From contig JAAGOF010000051.1 of NCBI GenBank assembly GCA_010645155.1, positions 553,618 to 617,617 of the forward strand: a stretch of DNA of 64,000 nucleotides, given 5' to 3'. Source of the stretch: Tigriopus japonicus. Its lineage: Eukaryota; Arthropoda; Copepoda; Harpacticoida; Harpacticidae. This document shows positions 38,901-48,885 of the stretch, one piece after another (position 1 is the stretch's first letter; every line of letters begins with the position of its first letter). Under the pieces are notes generated by a model. The model was not told the origin of the DNA and made no database searches. It saw nothing but the letters and a program-made list of their open reading frames with translations. A program made the position numbers and the translations under genes.

Positions 38901-39567
38901 TATTAGCCACAAACGTGCTGCTTTCATACCTGGAATATCTTCAGTGTGAATGGTTGGTCGGGACGAGAGGACGATCTCCACAAAGGATCGAGAAGCGTTG
39001 CAAGGAATTCCAAGAGTGGCATTTGACTTGCCCAAAGGCCAACACAAGAGATGGTCCCAATGGCGAGGGCAATAACTTTGATGACCTGTAAGATAACAAA
39101 AAGAAGATGCCTCAGTTGAAAAAGAATTGACAAAGGGAAGCTCGCCAGAGCGCGTGTTCCTGTGGGACCGACATATTGCCCTTTTGTAATATCTAGCTCC
39201 ATCTTTTGTCTAGCGTGCAACGCGGGGTGCTCCAAATTGACGGAACAAGGCCAATTGCGGGCCACATATGAAGCAGATTCATTTGCATTTTATTCGTCTC
39301 CTTTGATGTGAGGCAAACAGGATAGAGGCAATTTTCCTTTCTTGCTTCTATTCGCGTCATTTCCTTCAAAGTTCCTCTCATGTTTATGCTCTTTGCATCC
39401 AAATGTCCAAAACGCAATAGATTGATTGGACCTCTTAAGTGTTGAGTTATGTTCCTTTTACCTTGAAGTATGTTTTGCTCCTCGACGGCCAATGGGTGAG
39501 ATTCCAGACAATCGCGTTCGTTGGGGCTTGGAGATTGGGTGAAGAACGTCATGGTTAAAGACTTGAT
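26972..39567 (-). CDS. Class B1 (secretin-type) neuropeptide GPCR, PDF-receptor-like; 5' end incomplete
   Basis: At least nine exons on the minus strand, phases all consistent: 39567-39462, 39085-38930, 38558-38482, 37392-37265, 33765-33624, 32565-32409, 31775-31594, 28074-27847 and 27379-26972. The extracellular hormone-binding domain reads SYCPRHWDHLLCWPLG, IPCNAS, YLHCNSSGIWAEKTNYEEC: the six-cysteine class B pattern. TM1 is in the 37.3-kb exon. TM2 contains KCDRLQVHKNF, TM3 FWMFIEGAYLHS, TM4 FYYFIGWFLP, TM5 NLLFLINIVRIV, TM6 KAVRAT and PLLGITNLVFF, TM7 QGIFLAILYCFCNSEV. The HKN, WMFIEG and PLLGITNL stretches favour the PDF receptor; a CRF/DH44-type receptor is the alternative. The C-terminus ends KTAV, a class I PDZ ligand. 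The signal-peptide exon was not found and should lie upstream of 39567. Confidence 0.88.
28075..31593. other. Intron of the GPCR gene, nothing recognised
   Basis: 3.5 kb between the TM4 and TM5-6 exons. Short open frames occur on both strands (for instance 29334-29576 minus), but none has a recognisable domain or paired splice signals. Confidence 0.4.
34336..34992 (-). CDS. Coiled-coil protein nested in a GPCR intron
   Basis: A single-exon gene of 218 codons with ATG at 34992 and TAA at 34336, lying wholly inside the 3.5-kb intron between the TM1 and TM2 exons, on the same strand as the host gene. The product is rich in E, K, Q and L and forms long coiled coils from about residue 20 to the end (LTELSHDLERQCDW, REEL-like heptads in LKRELRTLEEELKELKQE, LEEEMEFLEKRRDEH). 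Codon use is that of a real gene and the frame holds no premature stop. I do not recognise the family; centrosomal, kinetochore or augmin-type subunits have this form. It could also be an intronless retrocopy. Confidence 0.72.
   Translation of the reverse strand: MDSNGPSVYLAVKKRLDANRAHVRALTELSHDLERQCDWGDQDLVRLDQDLEEKMRLSKSAQDSRQLKEEQSLKVDSEHNEIKAKQEYWQNELKQTQRDLWSLRKQAEKECKQIFADQIHFSYLDLEGHDLTQLTTDLDCPEKNARLEYLKRELRTLEEELKELKQESSVGTLNQLEEEMEFLEKRRDEHQSQIDRVLGENFKLKQAIEEMKAENVAG
36200..36652 (+). mobile_element. Composite tRNA-derived SINE with 15-bp target-site duplication
   Basis: The identical 15-bp repeat AACAGTAGGGTAGCC flanks the element (36185-36199 and 36653-36667). The 5' head is tRNA-like, with an A-box-like TGGCGTAGTGCGTACTGC and a B-box-like GGTTTGATCCT, for RNA polymerase III. 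A second tRNA-like segment near 36410-36440 holds GGTTCGATCCC within a GC hairpin (GGCAAGCCCC paired with GGGCTTGCC), so the element looks dimeric. Between them a stretch of about 57 bp is directly duplicated (36285-36342 and 36351-36407). The 3' end is a run of CAAA repeats. It lies in the same GPCR intron as the coiled-coil gene. Confidence 0.85.
36285..36407 (+). repeat. Internal 57-bp tandem duplication within the SINE
   Basis: Both copies begin CAAACTCAACTCTTCGGAGT and continue CAAAATTTAGC, then diverge by a few bases before a short A-rich end. A diverged third relative lies at 54371-54416 inside the large coiled-coil gene, showing that this segment also occurs elsewhere. Confidence 0.75.
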
Positions 39568-40849
39568 CTGCAAGATACGTGTATGAAAATATGACCCAGC
39601 TTTATCCACACTTGGGCAGATTCGTCACTCTCGTCATCGTCACAGGACACACAAAAGTATGGTCATTGGCTTCAAATATAACTTGCAGAATTATTGACCC
39701 AATCCTATCCCCATGCATGTGGTTGTGCGTATTTAGACTCCGTTTCGTAAAGAGAAATTGCTCAGAGCCCAATGATATTTTTGGTTTGTGCATCAACCCT
39801 CCTTCAAAATTGATTTGAACAGCGATAATCAAGATTTTATTTAGACATTTTTGTTTGGTTACTATTTTAGTAAAAAGGGATTTGTCTTCAAGTATCATGC
39901 ATATGCAACACATAATTTCTACTAGTCTTTACTATATCCATTCCAAGTTTTACTGCCATCAATCGAGTGATAGTAAAACATTTACCCTTAATCCAGCGAC
40001 AACGCATCACGCTTGTCCACAACTAGTAGTGGACATGGGCGAAGCTAGGCAGTAGGTTATCCCTGAGCTAGGCCACTTTTTCTTTTATTTTTTTCTTCAC
40101 GGAAAGACTTAGGATCAAAAGTTGGTATTTTGCTGCTCTTTTGAACTACCAGGGTACATTTTCTTTTTTTTCTTTGCAATTGTCTAAATTGAATATTCTA
40201 GATTTTTTTTAGATTTTCTAGATTATTTGGTACAGTACGGTTATAACTAAGGATAGCCAAAAATGCTTGCCCTTTCAAATGATTCGAATATTTTTTCATA
40301 ACTGTGGAGCACATATTTTTTTGTGATGGATCTAATCACACTTGAAGTTAAAACAATGCAATTTCTATATATAAATTGATGTCATTTTAATTTTGAGTTA
40401 TTGTCAATTTAGTCACTAAGATTTCAGCCAATGAACTTGAGTTTCTTCGATTACAAATATTTTATACAAGTTTTGCAATGGTTAATGTTGCTCTGCTGCA
40501 AATCAATATGTCTAAAATTGAATGTACGTCTATGTATCGGCTAAAATGTGATTCCTATCAACTCAAACACTTTTTAAATCGATTTAACTACAAATTTTTA
40601 ACTTGTAGGTAATTGACAAACGAAACTAAAACAGCTCATGGTGTTAGAATGTGTTCACATATTTCAGTATTACGTTTTGTGAGGATGAAAGCAAGTATAT
40701 TAGTTTTTTGTTTATTGTTAAGTCCACTCAAGCATCGTCAAGATGAGATATAGTATTGGATAGAATGGGTATAAAAGATCCACATTCCGCATTTAGTACT
40801 TCCAAACATACGCAATCACTCTGGGTTATAAAATTTCATTACTTTTTAA
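39568..40849. other. Intergenic, upstream of the GPCR exons
   Basis: A/T-rich with several long T or A runs and no supported gene. The first exon (signal peptide) and promoter of the GPCR may lie here or further upstream, but I cannot identify them. Confidence 0.4.
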
Positions 40850-40881
40850 ATTATTGTTGGTGTTAGGCCTCGCCCCACCAG

Positions 40882-42082
40882 CAGGGTGGGCATTTTTCGA
40901 CATCGAGAGCATTTTGGACACCCTAGTGTCCAAAAGTGTCCAAAAATACCCAGAAGGTGTCCAAAAATCCCCAAAAGATGTCCATAAGTGGCCAAAAGTC
41001 CAACAAACGTAAAAGAAAGTTGTACAAATCAGACGAAAAACCAGTTACACTACATAAGTAATTGAATTCTAAAGAATGCTTGGTTGTGTACTTCAACAAA
41101 AATAGTTCTATTAATGGGAACATTACTTGGAGAAATAAACTTTGCCATGATAACTTGTTAATAACTTGTTAAAAAAATAAATGTTTTGTTTATACAATAT
41201 GGTAAAATGTGTGTAACTGTTCAAAATGTTTCAAGATTTACATTTTATTTCCTCATCTGTAAACAAAAGTCTTGCCTTTTTTAATAGTAAAACAACACTG
41301 CTTTAATTCTTTGGCAAAAGCATTATAATACCCACATTGCAATCTGATATCAGTTTGAGTGTGCTTTATTATAGTTAACATTTTTTGGACAGTCAGGTCA
41401 AAAGACTTCTTGCCTCTTGGATGGGAAACACTTGCAACAATGATAAACTTTGGAATATAAATCAAAATACTAAGTAACCTTCTCTTGTCACAAATCAAGA
41501 CACAATTAGCTTGAAAATGTACTCGCATACTGTGTTTAACATGAAGTGTGGTGTGAGCGTGTTATTAGTAGTCCCAGTCTCACATTCGTTTGTTCGTTCA
41601 TTCCTTCAGTCGATCATTCTTTCCCACATTTTAAAACGATGCTCGGTGGTCAAATGAAAAGAGTGGAAAGTTCAAATGTCCAGTTTGGCCTTCAAGTTAT
41701 TGGCTCATTTAATGTATTAAGTGTAAGTTTCTTATGCTGAATTGACTTATTCTTGCTTAGATTTCGTCAGGTGACGTTTATTTTATAGAGAAAGTTTGTA
41801 GAATGTTATTCTAAAAATGTTTTTAACCATTATTTTTCGAATTACTATTTTTGGACACTTTTGGACACTCCTATTTTTGGACAGCCTTATTTTTGGACAC
41901 TTTTGGACACTCCTATTTTTGGACAGCCTTATCTTTGGACACTTTTGGACACTCCTATTTTTGGACAGCCTTATTTTTGGACACTTTTGGACACTCCTAT
42001 TTTTGATTTTTGGACAGCCTTATTTTTGGACACCTTTTGGACAGGGGTGGACAAAATGTCCAAAAATCAAATGCCCACCCTG
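40882..42082. mobile_element. hAT-like element, 1201 bp, inserted in a SINE
   Basis: Ends are CAGGGTGGGCATTT and its inverse AAATGCCCACCCTG, flanked by the exact 8-bp duplication CCCACCAG (40874-40881 and 42083-42090). Both subterminal regions are full of GTCCAAAA motifs in inverse orientation: scattered on the left (40920-41000) and as a 42-bp minisatellite on the right. A 91-codon minus-strand frame (41253-41528) has no recognisable domain. No transposase is present. Confidence 0.9.
41846..42036. repeat. Minisatellite of a 42-bp unit within the hAT-like element
   Basis: About four and a half copies of a 42-bp unit built from TTTTTGGACACTTTTGGACA, CTCC, TATTTTTGGACAGCC. The unit is a multiple of three, so a long but meaningless repetitive open frame runs through it. 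Each unit contains three TTTTGGAC motifs, the same as the scattered ones at the other end of the element. Confidence 0.85.
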
Positions 42083-42106
42083 CCCACCAGTGAAGCCACT
42101 TATCAC

Positions 42107-42737
42107 CAGGGCCACCAGATAGTTGTAAATTACATTTTGCAATGTAATTACCAATATCTTCCATTTTTTTAAAAAAAATACAAAAATGGGAGAAAAATTA
42201 CAAAAAGTGTGGAAAATTGCTTGTTCTGCTGAAAATTTTTGAAAAGAGGTTAGTTCATCGGTCAAAATCAAAGCTAGGAAACAAGCCGACATTTTTTTAT
42301 TTTATTTGCAAAACAAATATTTTGTTTATCGTCGGGGCTACCACATACTTGTAAATTCTATTTTTCAATTTATTCACAAAAATCTGCAATTTTTGTCCAA
42401 AATTACAAAAAGTGGGAAAATTTCTAAAAAATCTGGGCAAATTTCTTGTTCCCTTCAGAATGCTCTAGAAAAGGATGACAAAATCAAAGTAAGAAAAGAC
42501 GTAGAGAGGGTTTATTACAGTTGTTACATACGGTATGTATTTTTCTGTAGTTTTTCAGTTATTCCAAGCTATGAGTAAGACTTCCAGATGATGGAAGTAT
42601 AAGAAAAGGTCCATTTGTATTGCAATTTTGTGAAAGACATTTCCAAAAAATCCGATTTTTGTACATTGTTTATCAAAATTATTACCAAAAATAATACGAA
42701 TTTTGACACTATTTTTTACCAATATCTGATGGCCCTG
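42107..42737. mobile_element. hAT-like element, 631 bp, second insertion in the same SINE
   Basis: Left end CAGGGCCACCAGATAGTTGT and right end, read inverted, CAGGGCCATCAGATATTGGT. Flanking 8-bp duplications are CTTATCAC (42099-42106) and GTCATCAC (42738-42745), six of eight matching. A diverged, truncated copy lies at 23837-24305. It is non-coding and A/T-rich. Confidence 0.78.
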
Positions 42738-43194
42738 GTCATCACATCTTCAAAAGTTTTTCCGGCAAGCAATCTCATATTCGGTATTAGAATGGTTCTC
42801 CATCTGTGGGTGTGGATTAGCGTCTACAGATTTCTTGAGAAAGGTCGGGGCGGAGAATCGAACCTGGGACGTCTCAATATAGGAAACTGCGCTAGCCGCG
42901 AAACCACGCTTCCCCCTACGAACATCTAATCTTCAAAATTCCTACTAATTTCAGATCATAAAAATGCCCAAGCTTATGACTTTTGTGTCACTTTACTTTT
43001 TGGAAAAAAACGAACAAAACTGACCCGCCAGTCGCTTTTATGCAAAGGATTTTTCAAAGTGAGATGACAAAGGTAAACGTTCGAAGCTTTATCCTAACAC
43101 TCCCTGAAATAAGTGGGGTATCCACACTTTATGTAGACTGGGCCTGTAATTCGTTAAATTGGACGATTTTCGGATTTATGTCGAATATTAAAAT

Positions 43195-43604
43195 AAAGAT
43201 TTACCTCTTGTGAGCAGATGTTATTTTTATAATTTTGTTGTCAAACAAGCTTGTTCCAAGCTACAATTTAATTAGACAAGCTATGTTGGCCGACCCCTGC
43301 ACGTTTCAAAAAATTGATGTCAAGAGCGAGAAAATCGTCAAAATCCAATATTTTGTAAAGTAAAGATGTTGCTCATACTCATATTTCTGTGTTAGGTGAA
43401 CATTTTGTGCAGAAAAGTGATAAATTTCGATGTGAGACATCTTGGCTTTTAAGGAGACATTTTTTTTGTCATGTTGCTCGCTCTTGACGCTTATTTTCTA
43501 TGTATACAGGGGTTTATACCTTGTCCAATTAAATCATAGCTTGGAACAAGTTCGTCTGACAACAAAATTTGCAAAATAACATCTGCTCAAAAGAGACAAA
43601 TTTT
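43195..43604. repeat. Foldback element with arms of about 130 bp
   Basis: The left arm (43195-43310) and right arm (43490-43604) are inverse copies: GAGCAGATGTTATTTTTATA on the left against AAAATAACATCTGCTC on the right, with further shared blocks AGCTTGGAACAAG, TGACAACAAAATT and GTCAAGAGCGAG. A loop of about 140 bp separates them. This is a dispersed-type foldback or MITE; no target duplication was clear. Confidence 0.75.
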
Positions 43605-46583
43605 CAATTCTATATTTCTTTCATAAATCAAAAAATCGTGCATCTAAACGAGTTACAAGCCCAGGTTACCTCTAGTCTGGATATCCCTCGTAACTCCATG
43701 CTAGAATCGATATTCCAAATTCTTGCTTGTGAACTTATCTACACGCTCAAGCAAGAGAGCATCAATAACCCTTGGTGGCACCAAAATTCCTTGACTTTTA
43801 TATTTCAGCAAGAATGTTGGGTTTCAGAGGCTAACAACTGGCTTCCGCTTTTTGGCTTTTCGACCACAAACAATTTGTTGTACTGTATTGGATGGGTTTC
43901 TGGAGGAATTTGTGCAACCATGTAAGAAACGAACTCGTAACTTATGCATTAATCCTGAGCTTTGCCTTCGAAACATCATCCCACGTATATTTGATTGAAG
44001 ACGTGTTGAATATGAATGACCCCATCAATGATCAAGAAGATACATTGCGTTGTTTTGGGGGGCATTAGACAAGCCTCTTTTCTGTTTGAATTGAATTTTT
44101 TGAGACTTCCTTGTTTCGATTGGGCTATTTATTGCATGCAGGCTCCTTTTTGAAGGTCATAAAAGTCCAAAATTGGCCTTTGTATGAATTGATTGTTATT
44201 GACTTGGAACAATAAAATGAGCCGAAGGCTCAGCCAAAATAAATCATAGTGCGTGAAATAAAAATCTGGTTGTCCTTAATGTTTTGTTCTTGGAACACCG
44301 TTTAGTCGTCAAACCAACAACGCACAGGAAACGAACAAGCCACGTGAAAGCTCATTTCCAATAATTGTATCCATATCAAGACGCTACCAAAGGATTTGGT
44401 TGGCTAGTGTGAGCTTCGGGATTGTCCCTCCAAGGGTTAGTTATGTTTAGGACCTCCTGCTGGTGGTCTTAAGTTGAAGTTTCCTTGCGGGCTTTCGATA
44501 AGTCCCCAAACTAGACCCTCCAGACCATTATGGGAGGAAAAGGTCTTTAAGAAATAATACCCCAGGGGCTTAGTGCCAAACAAAAGCCGCGTTTATAGTG
44601 TCTGCATGCACATTAGCCAACGCTTGATGCTCAATATCGTAACCAACACTTACCATAAACCTTGCATCAATTTGCTTTCATCTTAGGCCCGAGCACAGAC
44701 ATACTTTTGTAGGTTAAAAACAAGAGCACTTTTGACCTCAAACACTGATCTCTACCAGGGGCCCATTTATCACTTTTTAAAAGTATTCATAGTTTATTAC
44801 TTGCGTCTGCACTTCATCAACTGAACTCGCCTTCTGTTTTTCTTCGACCTTCTCCTCTTCCAAAAAAGCTAAGGGAAGAAACGCGCGTTCCAACATCGAA
44901 CGAAGTTGGGAAACGGACTTCGACGGACAAAACGTGGGGACGCCAACAGAGCGAGGCCTGATGATCAGACCCATGAAATGCACACTCCCAGAAAGCGCCA
45001 CATTTTGTTCCCCGCTCTTTGGGTAGTTTTCGCAAGACAGGAAAAGCGCCTAAGGTCAGTTAGCATGAGAGTGTCCAAACGAGACATGACATGTTTAACT
45101 GTCCTGCGAGTTATATGATTTGAGGGGAGCTTAAATTGACAACAAAATGGGAGTCATCGAACACCCAAAAGAGACGTGAGAAGAGGGAGTGGACAATTGT
45201 CACAATCTCAGTTCGCCTTGAGGCTGATATATGTGACAATGTTCACACACGGGACAAAAAAATAGTCTCTTAGTAACACTGTTAAAGGACCAAGTCAAAT
45301 ATCTGATGTTTCTTGAGAAATAAGTGAAGAAGTAAATTTAAAATCACACGGGTTACAAATCAAGATGAGATATATTATAATTTAAAAAGCCTATAAATAT
45401 AACAAAGTTATAGATTTTCTGTGGGCGTTTAATAGGGGCCATTTTTCTAAGTTTGATTTATTGTCTTTGCATTTGACCAATAGGTAGAGTGTTTTGCTAG
45501 AAATACAAAATACAGGGCATTTGACGGTGTCAAAACATAAACAACAGAGCACCTTGAAAGTACTTTCGATCAAATCGGAATTAAACGTTAGCATTGGCGG
45601 GAAGAAATGTCAAAATCAAGCATAGTTTGACATATCTATAAACTTGCCGATCGGAATATTCATTGCCGGAAAGTTGAACAAGGTCAGAACACGACAGAAA
45701 TGAAAACTTATATTTGGAAGGGAATCCCCAAAAAAGCCTAATCCAGACCAACGGAAACTTTTTTCACCCTTCACCACATTAAGAGTTAAAACAATTATGT
45801 TTTCGCTCTATGCCTGTAATAAGTGTTGATTTATGATTTGGAGCAAAACAATATTGTTACCTTAAGTTGTTTTTTCTTTCTTTTAAAGTATTTCAATTGT
45901 GTGGTGCACTATAATCCTTATTGTAAGGGATGGACAAATTTAAGTTCAGGACAAAGAAAATTTGACCCTCCTTTTGCAATTAATTTGGATAAAAACTCAA
46001 CTTGATAAGCCTCATAAAAATGGCCCAAAATCATCGTTTCACTAAGACTTATTTCAGAAACCGCTACCTACTTTCGCCTAATTGTCCTTGAAAAGTTGAA
46101 CGTAACTTGGATGACGCAGTCGTAAACGAATTAGGAACATCGATTTTTTTAAAGTGGAAAACAAAAAGAATTTCTGAAGCAACTTGACTCCATGTAAGTT
46201 CAGTTGAGATTTGCTTAGTTTGGGGGGACACAATATTGGTCTTTTCTGATAGCTTATCGTTTTTGACGTTTAAGGAAATGAAAGTGGAATGAAAAATTGG
46301 AATTGTAGGATTAATACAGTAAAGGATGACACAGTACAAGATGGTTCATGGATTACAGTATATAAGTTTAAGTGTGAAATGTCAATAAACTGATCTTTAA
46401 GGACTAATATGTCTAGGCAAGGATGGCTCAAGCCAGGATTACTTTCAAAATACGCACTTTTTCCAATTAGTACAATGGAAATTCAACGGAGCAATATATG
46501 TGTTGCAAAAACCTCACATTTTAGTACAATGATCGGACCCAGTGTGTATTTTTGAAATCCATCCTGAAGTACAGTGATTCCTG
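43605..46583. other. Intergenic, no gene recognised
   Basis: About 3 kb with scattered short frames, the longest being 118 codons at 43569-43925, which begins within the foldback arm and has no domain. Nothing here can be supported as a gene. Confidence 0.4.
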
Positions 46584-46591
46584 GTCTAGGG

Positions 46592-46812
46592 CAGGGGTCG
46601 GCAACCGCTTTTGGGTCAAGGCCCACCAAATTTGATTACCTGTTGTCAGGGCCCACCAAACAGACGTTGTTCAGAGGCCCACAAATTTACGATCAAAGAG
46701 CTTTGGGCCCAGAGACCAGTACTATGGATGTCACGCGGGCCCACTATTTTCGAATTTCCCCATAGCTCCTGGGCCCACATTTGGGCCGCAGCCCACCGGT
46801 TGCCAACCCCTG
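46592..46812. mobile_element. hAT-type MITE, 221 bp
   Basis: Ends CAGGGGTCGGCAACC and GGTTGCCAACCCCTG (14 of 15 complementary), flanked by the exact 8-bp duplication GTCTAGGG (46584-46591 and 46813-46820). Inside are several GGCCCACC motifs in tandem. This kind of end is widespread among animal hAT (Charlie-like) MITEs. Short open frames here are by-products. Confidence 0.9.
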
Positions 46813-46820
46813 GTCTAGGG

Positions 46821-47632
46821 TCATTCTTAATAACTTTTCTTTTCAAAACTATATTAGTACTAGTAATCCAGGTCATTCAAAGGAAACGGAACATCTCTGT
46901 ATAAAAAAAATACCATCTATAACTATTGATTGAAACCATAAATAAAGTTAACCCTCATTGCATTTGATTGGCCAAACGCTTGGGTTAAAAAGTTAGAAAA
47001 ACAAAGTTCCCTTAGTTCAATATTGAAGCGAATACGGTTTTTCCCTTGAAGGGTCATTTTCGTTAGCAGAGCTCGTGACTGCAACTCTTTCCTCCTACCG
47101 AAATTTGGATAAAATCTAACATGTAAGAGATCACAAAGACGTGTATGATGAGAATTGTCACCCATCAGCTGGGTCTTTTTTTGACCTTTGTATATTTTTG
47201 TAAGATCGACCAATTTCGAGTAACTGACATGGTTCCCTTTTCCGTTTCTTCTGAATCACCCGGTAAATAAATGTTCTGATTGCTGAGCTATCAAGCAATA
47301 AGGACTTAAAGTCGTCACGACAAATGAATACACCAATTTAAGACTCTTCTTTCGACAGGTAATCTTTTCTGGTCCCTGAAAGGTTGATAAATGAGTTCTC
47401 ATTAGAAGAATTTGGATTCTGCGAAGTTCAGATTTCACAAGGGTTCTTGGACAAACGAACAAATGACTGACAACTTATCGCACTATCATTTATTATCCGT
47501 TTCTGATGTTACTCCGAGGTCATTTCGCCAGATTTGATGTATTGACTTTGCATTTGAGCTAGAGGTAAGAAGTGTTTTGTAAGAATCTGTACTTTCGGTA
47601 TGGTTAACGTTTGAACAACAAAGTTTTAGAAT
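46821..47632. other. Intergenic, nothing recognised
   Basis: About 800 bp of A/T-rich sequence. A 96-codon minus-strand frame at 46923-47213 shows no domain. Confidence 0.35.
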
Positions 47633-47775
47633 AATTGGGTGTTAGAGTCGTACAAGCAAAGCCAACTGTCACGTCATCCATTTTCTGTTAAGGATAATCG
47701 CGTTCGGTATCAGAAAGGTTCTTCGTCTATGGGTGTGGATTAAAGTCTAAAGTTTCCTTTGAAGAAACCTGCACG
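47633..47775 (-). mobile_element. SINE family I, diverged fragment
   Basis: Matches the family I body in inverse orientation: GGTATCAGAAAGGTTCTTCG and TATGGGTGTGGATTA correspond to the intact copy at 48637-48885. The tRNA-like head is decayed beyond 47760. Confidence 0.6.
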
Positions 47776-48162
47776 AATCCATTTCTCCTATCTTTGAAGC
47801 GCTTTGACACAGAAAAAAATATTTAAGCAGCATTAAGAACAAAAGTGTCACAAACAATTGAGTCACCGTTACAATGTCGCACCAACCAACCAGGACAATC
47901 AGAAAGCCACATTTCTCAGATTTGTTGGCACAGAAATCAATTAGGATCATTCAATCAATCAGGTTCACCCTCTCTTTCTCACTTGTCGTGGTATTAAAAA
48001 AATCACAAATGGCCTAATTAAACTAAAAGAAAACACTGTAACATTCAGTCCATGAGACCTTAACTAGATGGTCAATGGATTAGCCAAGCAAGGACACTTT
48101 CACTTTATTGTTATTTTTCTTTGTGGGACGACTTGATAAAAAAAAATTGATAATAACTGTTG

Positions 48163-48297
48163 TTTTGGACTACTTGTTGGGTAATAGAGTCGGAAATTTG
48201 AACCTCGCCCAACCATCGGAGCGAGTCATCGCATCATATCATTTTTTCGATAAGCATTTTCGTGCACGGTATCAGATTGGTGTTTCGTTTGTGAGTT
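48163..48297 (-). mobile_element. SINE family I, 3' fragment
   Basis: Inverse match to the 3' half of family I: TTTTGGACTACTTGTTGGGT, CCTCGCCCAACCATCG, CATCGCATCAT and GGTATCAGATTGGT align in order with the intact copy. The tRNA-like head is absent. Confidence 0.6.
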
Positions 48298-48636
48298 GAC
48301 ATTTTTCTGTTACTAAAATGTGTACAGATTTGTAACGTTTCAGTCAAAAACACTGATACATTTGTTCTACCCACGAGTTACTACTTGCAGATCGAGAGAG
48401 CCCTCCTGAATACATTGAAATGCGATTTAAACGATGACAGTGTGTAGGCTCCATTGGCTCAAACTACTTGTGACGTCAAGTTTGGTATAATATGAAAAAG
48501 TAACCAAACCTCCAGATTTCAAAAAGTTCTGTTATCGTGTTTAAAGTTTTACACAATCCAATTTACTTAATTAAGTTATTTAAAAATTTAATCAATTTAT
48601 TTAATTGACTTATTAAATCAAAAGGGATTTTTAAAG

Positions 48637-48885
48637 GACGGAGATGTGGCGTCGTGGTTAGTGCAGTTTGCTGTAATGAAAGAGGACCCAGGTTCGATTC
48701 CCCTTCCTGACCTTTCTCAAGGAAACTTTTAGACGCTAATTCACACCCACAGACGGAGGACCATTCTGATCCCGGAGATGAGATTGCCTTTCGGAAAAAA
48801 CTTTGGACGATGTGATGGCTGGCTTCGATGGCCTGGCGAGGCTCAACTCTCCGTCCCTGGCACCAACAATCCAAAAAAATGCAAT
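48637..48885 (+). mobile_element. SINE family I, fullest copy
   Basis: The head is tRNA-like, with A-box TGGCGTCGTGGTTAGTGCAG and B-box GGTTCGATTCC 37 bp later (48701-48711), so RNA polymerase III should start at about 48640. The body runs through CACACCCACAGACGGAGGAC, GATGTGATGGCTGGC and GGCGAGGCTCAACTC to CAACAATCC and an A run. Four copies or fragments of the family occur in this window. It is not a functional tRNA gene: no acceptor stem closes the cloverleaf. Confidence 0.8.

Larger units (their letters stand above)
40850..42919 (-). mobile_element. tRNA-derived SINE (family I) split into three pieces by two transposons
   Basis: The SINE is on the minus strand. Its tRNA-like head is near 42840-42919 (inverse of GGTTCGATTC and of the A-box region ending in GCGCTAGC). 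Its body continues leftward to 42738, resumes at 42083-42106 and again at about 40850-40881. Removing the two inserted elements and one duplication each gives GCCTCGCC, CCACCAGTGAAGCCAC, TTATCACATC in a row. That matches the intact copy at 48637-48885 (read inverted: GCCTCGCC, AGGCCATCGAAGCCAG, CCATCACATC) with no length difference. Confidence 0.75.

Noticed and set aside
41817..42172. Repetitive open frames rich in FWTLLFLD or FGQPYFW words
   Set aside because: They translate a 42-bp minisatellite inside a transposon; any frame stays open because the unit is a multiple of three.
46574..46904. Overlapping frames rich in GP and W on both strands
   Set aside because: They are readings of the GGCCCACC motifs in the 221-bp hAT MITE.
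48637..48715. A tRNA gene at the B-box GGTTCGATTCC
   Set aside because: There is no closing acceptor stem, and the sequence continues into a repeated SINE body also found elsewhere in the window.
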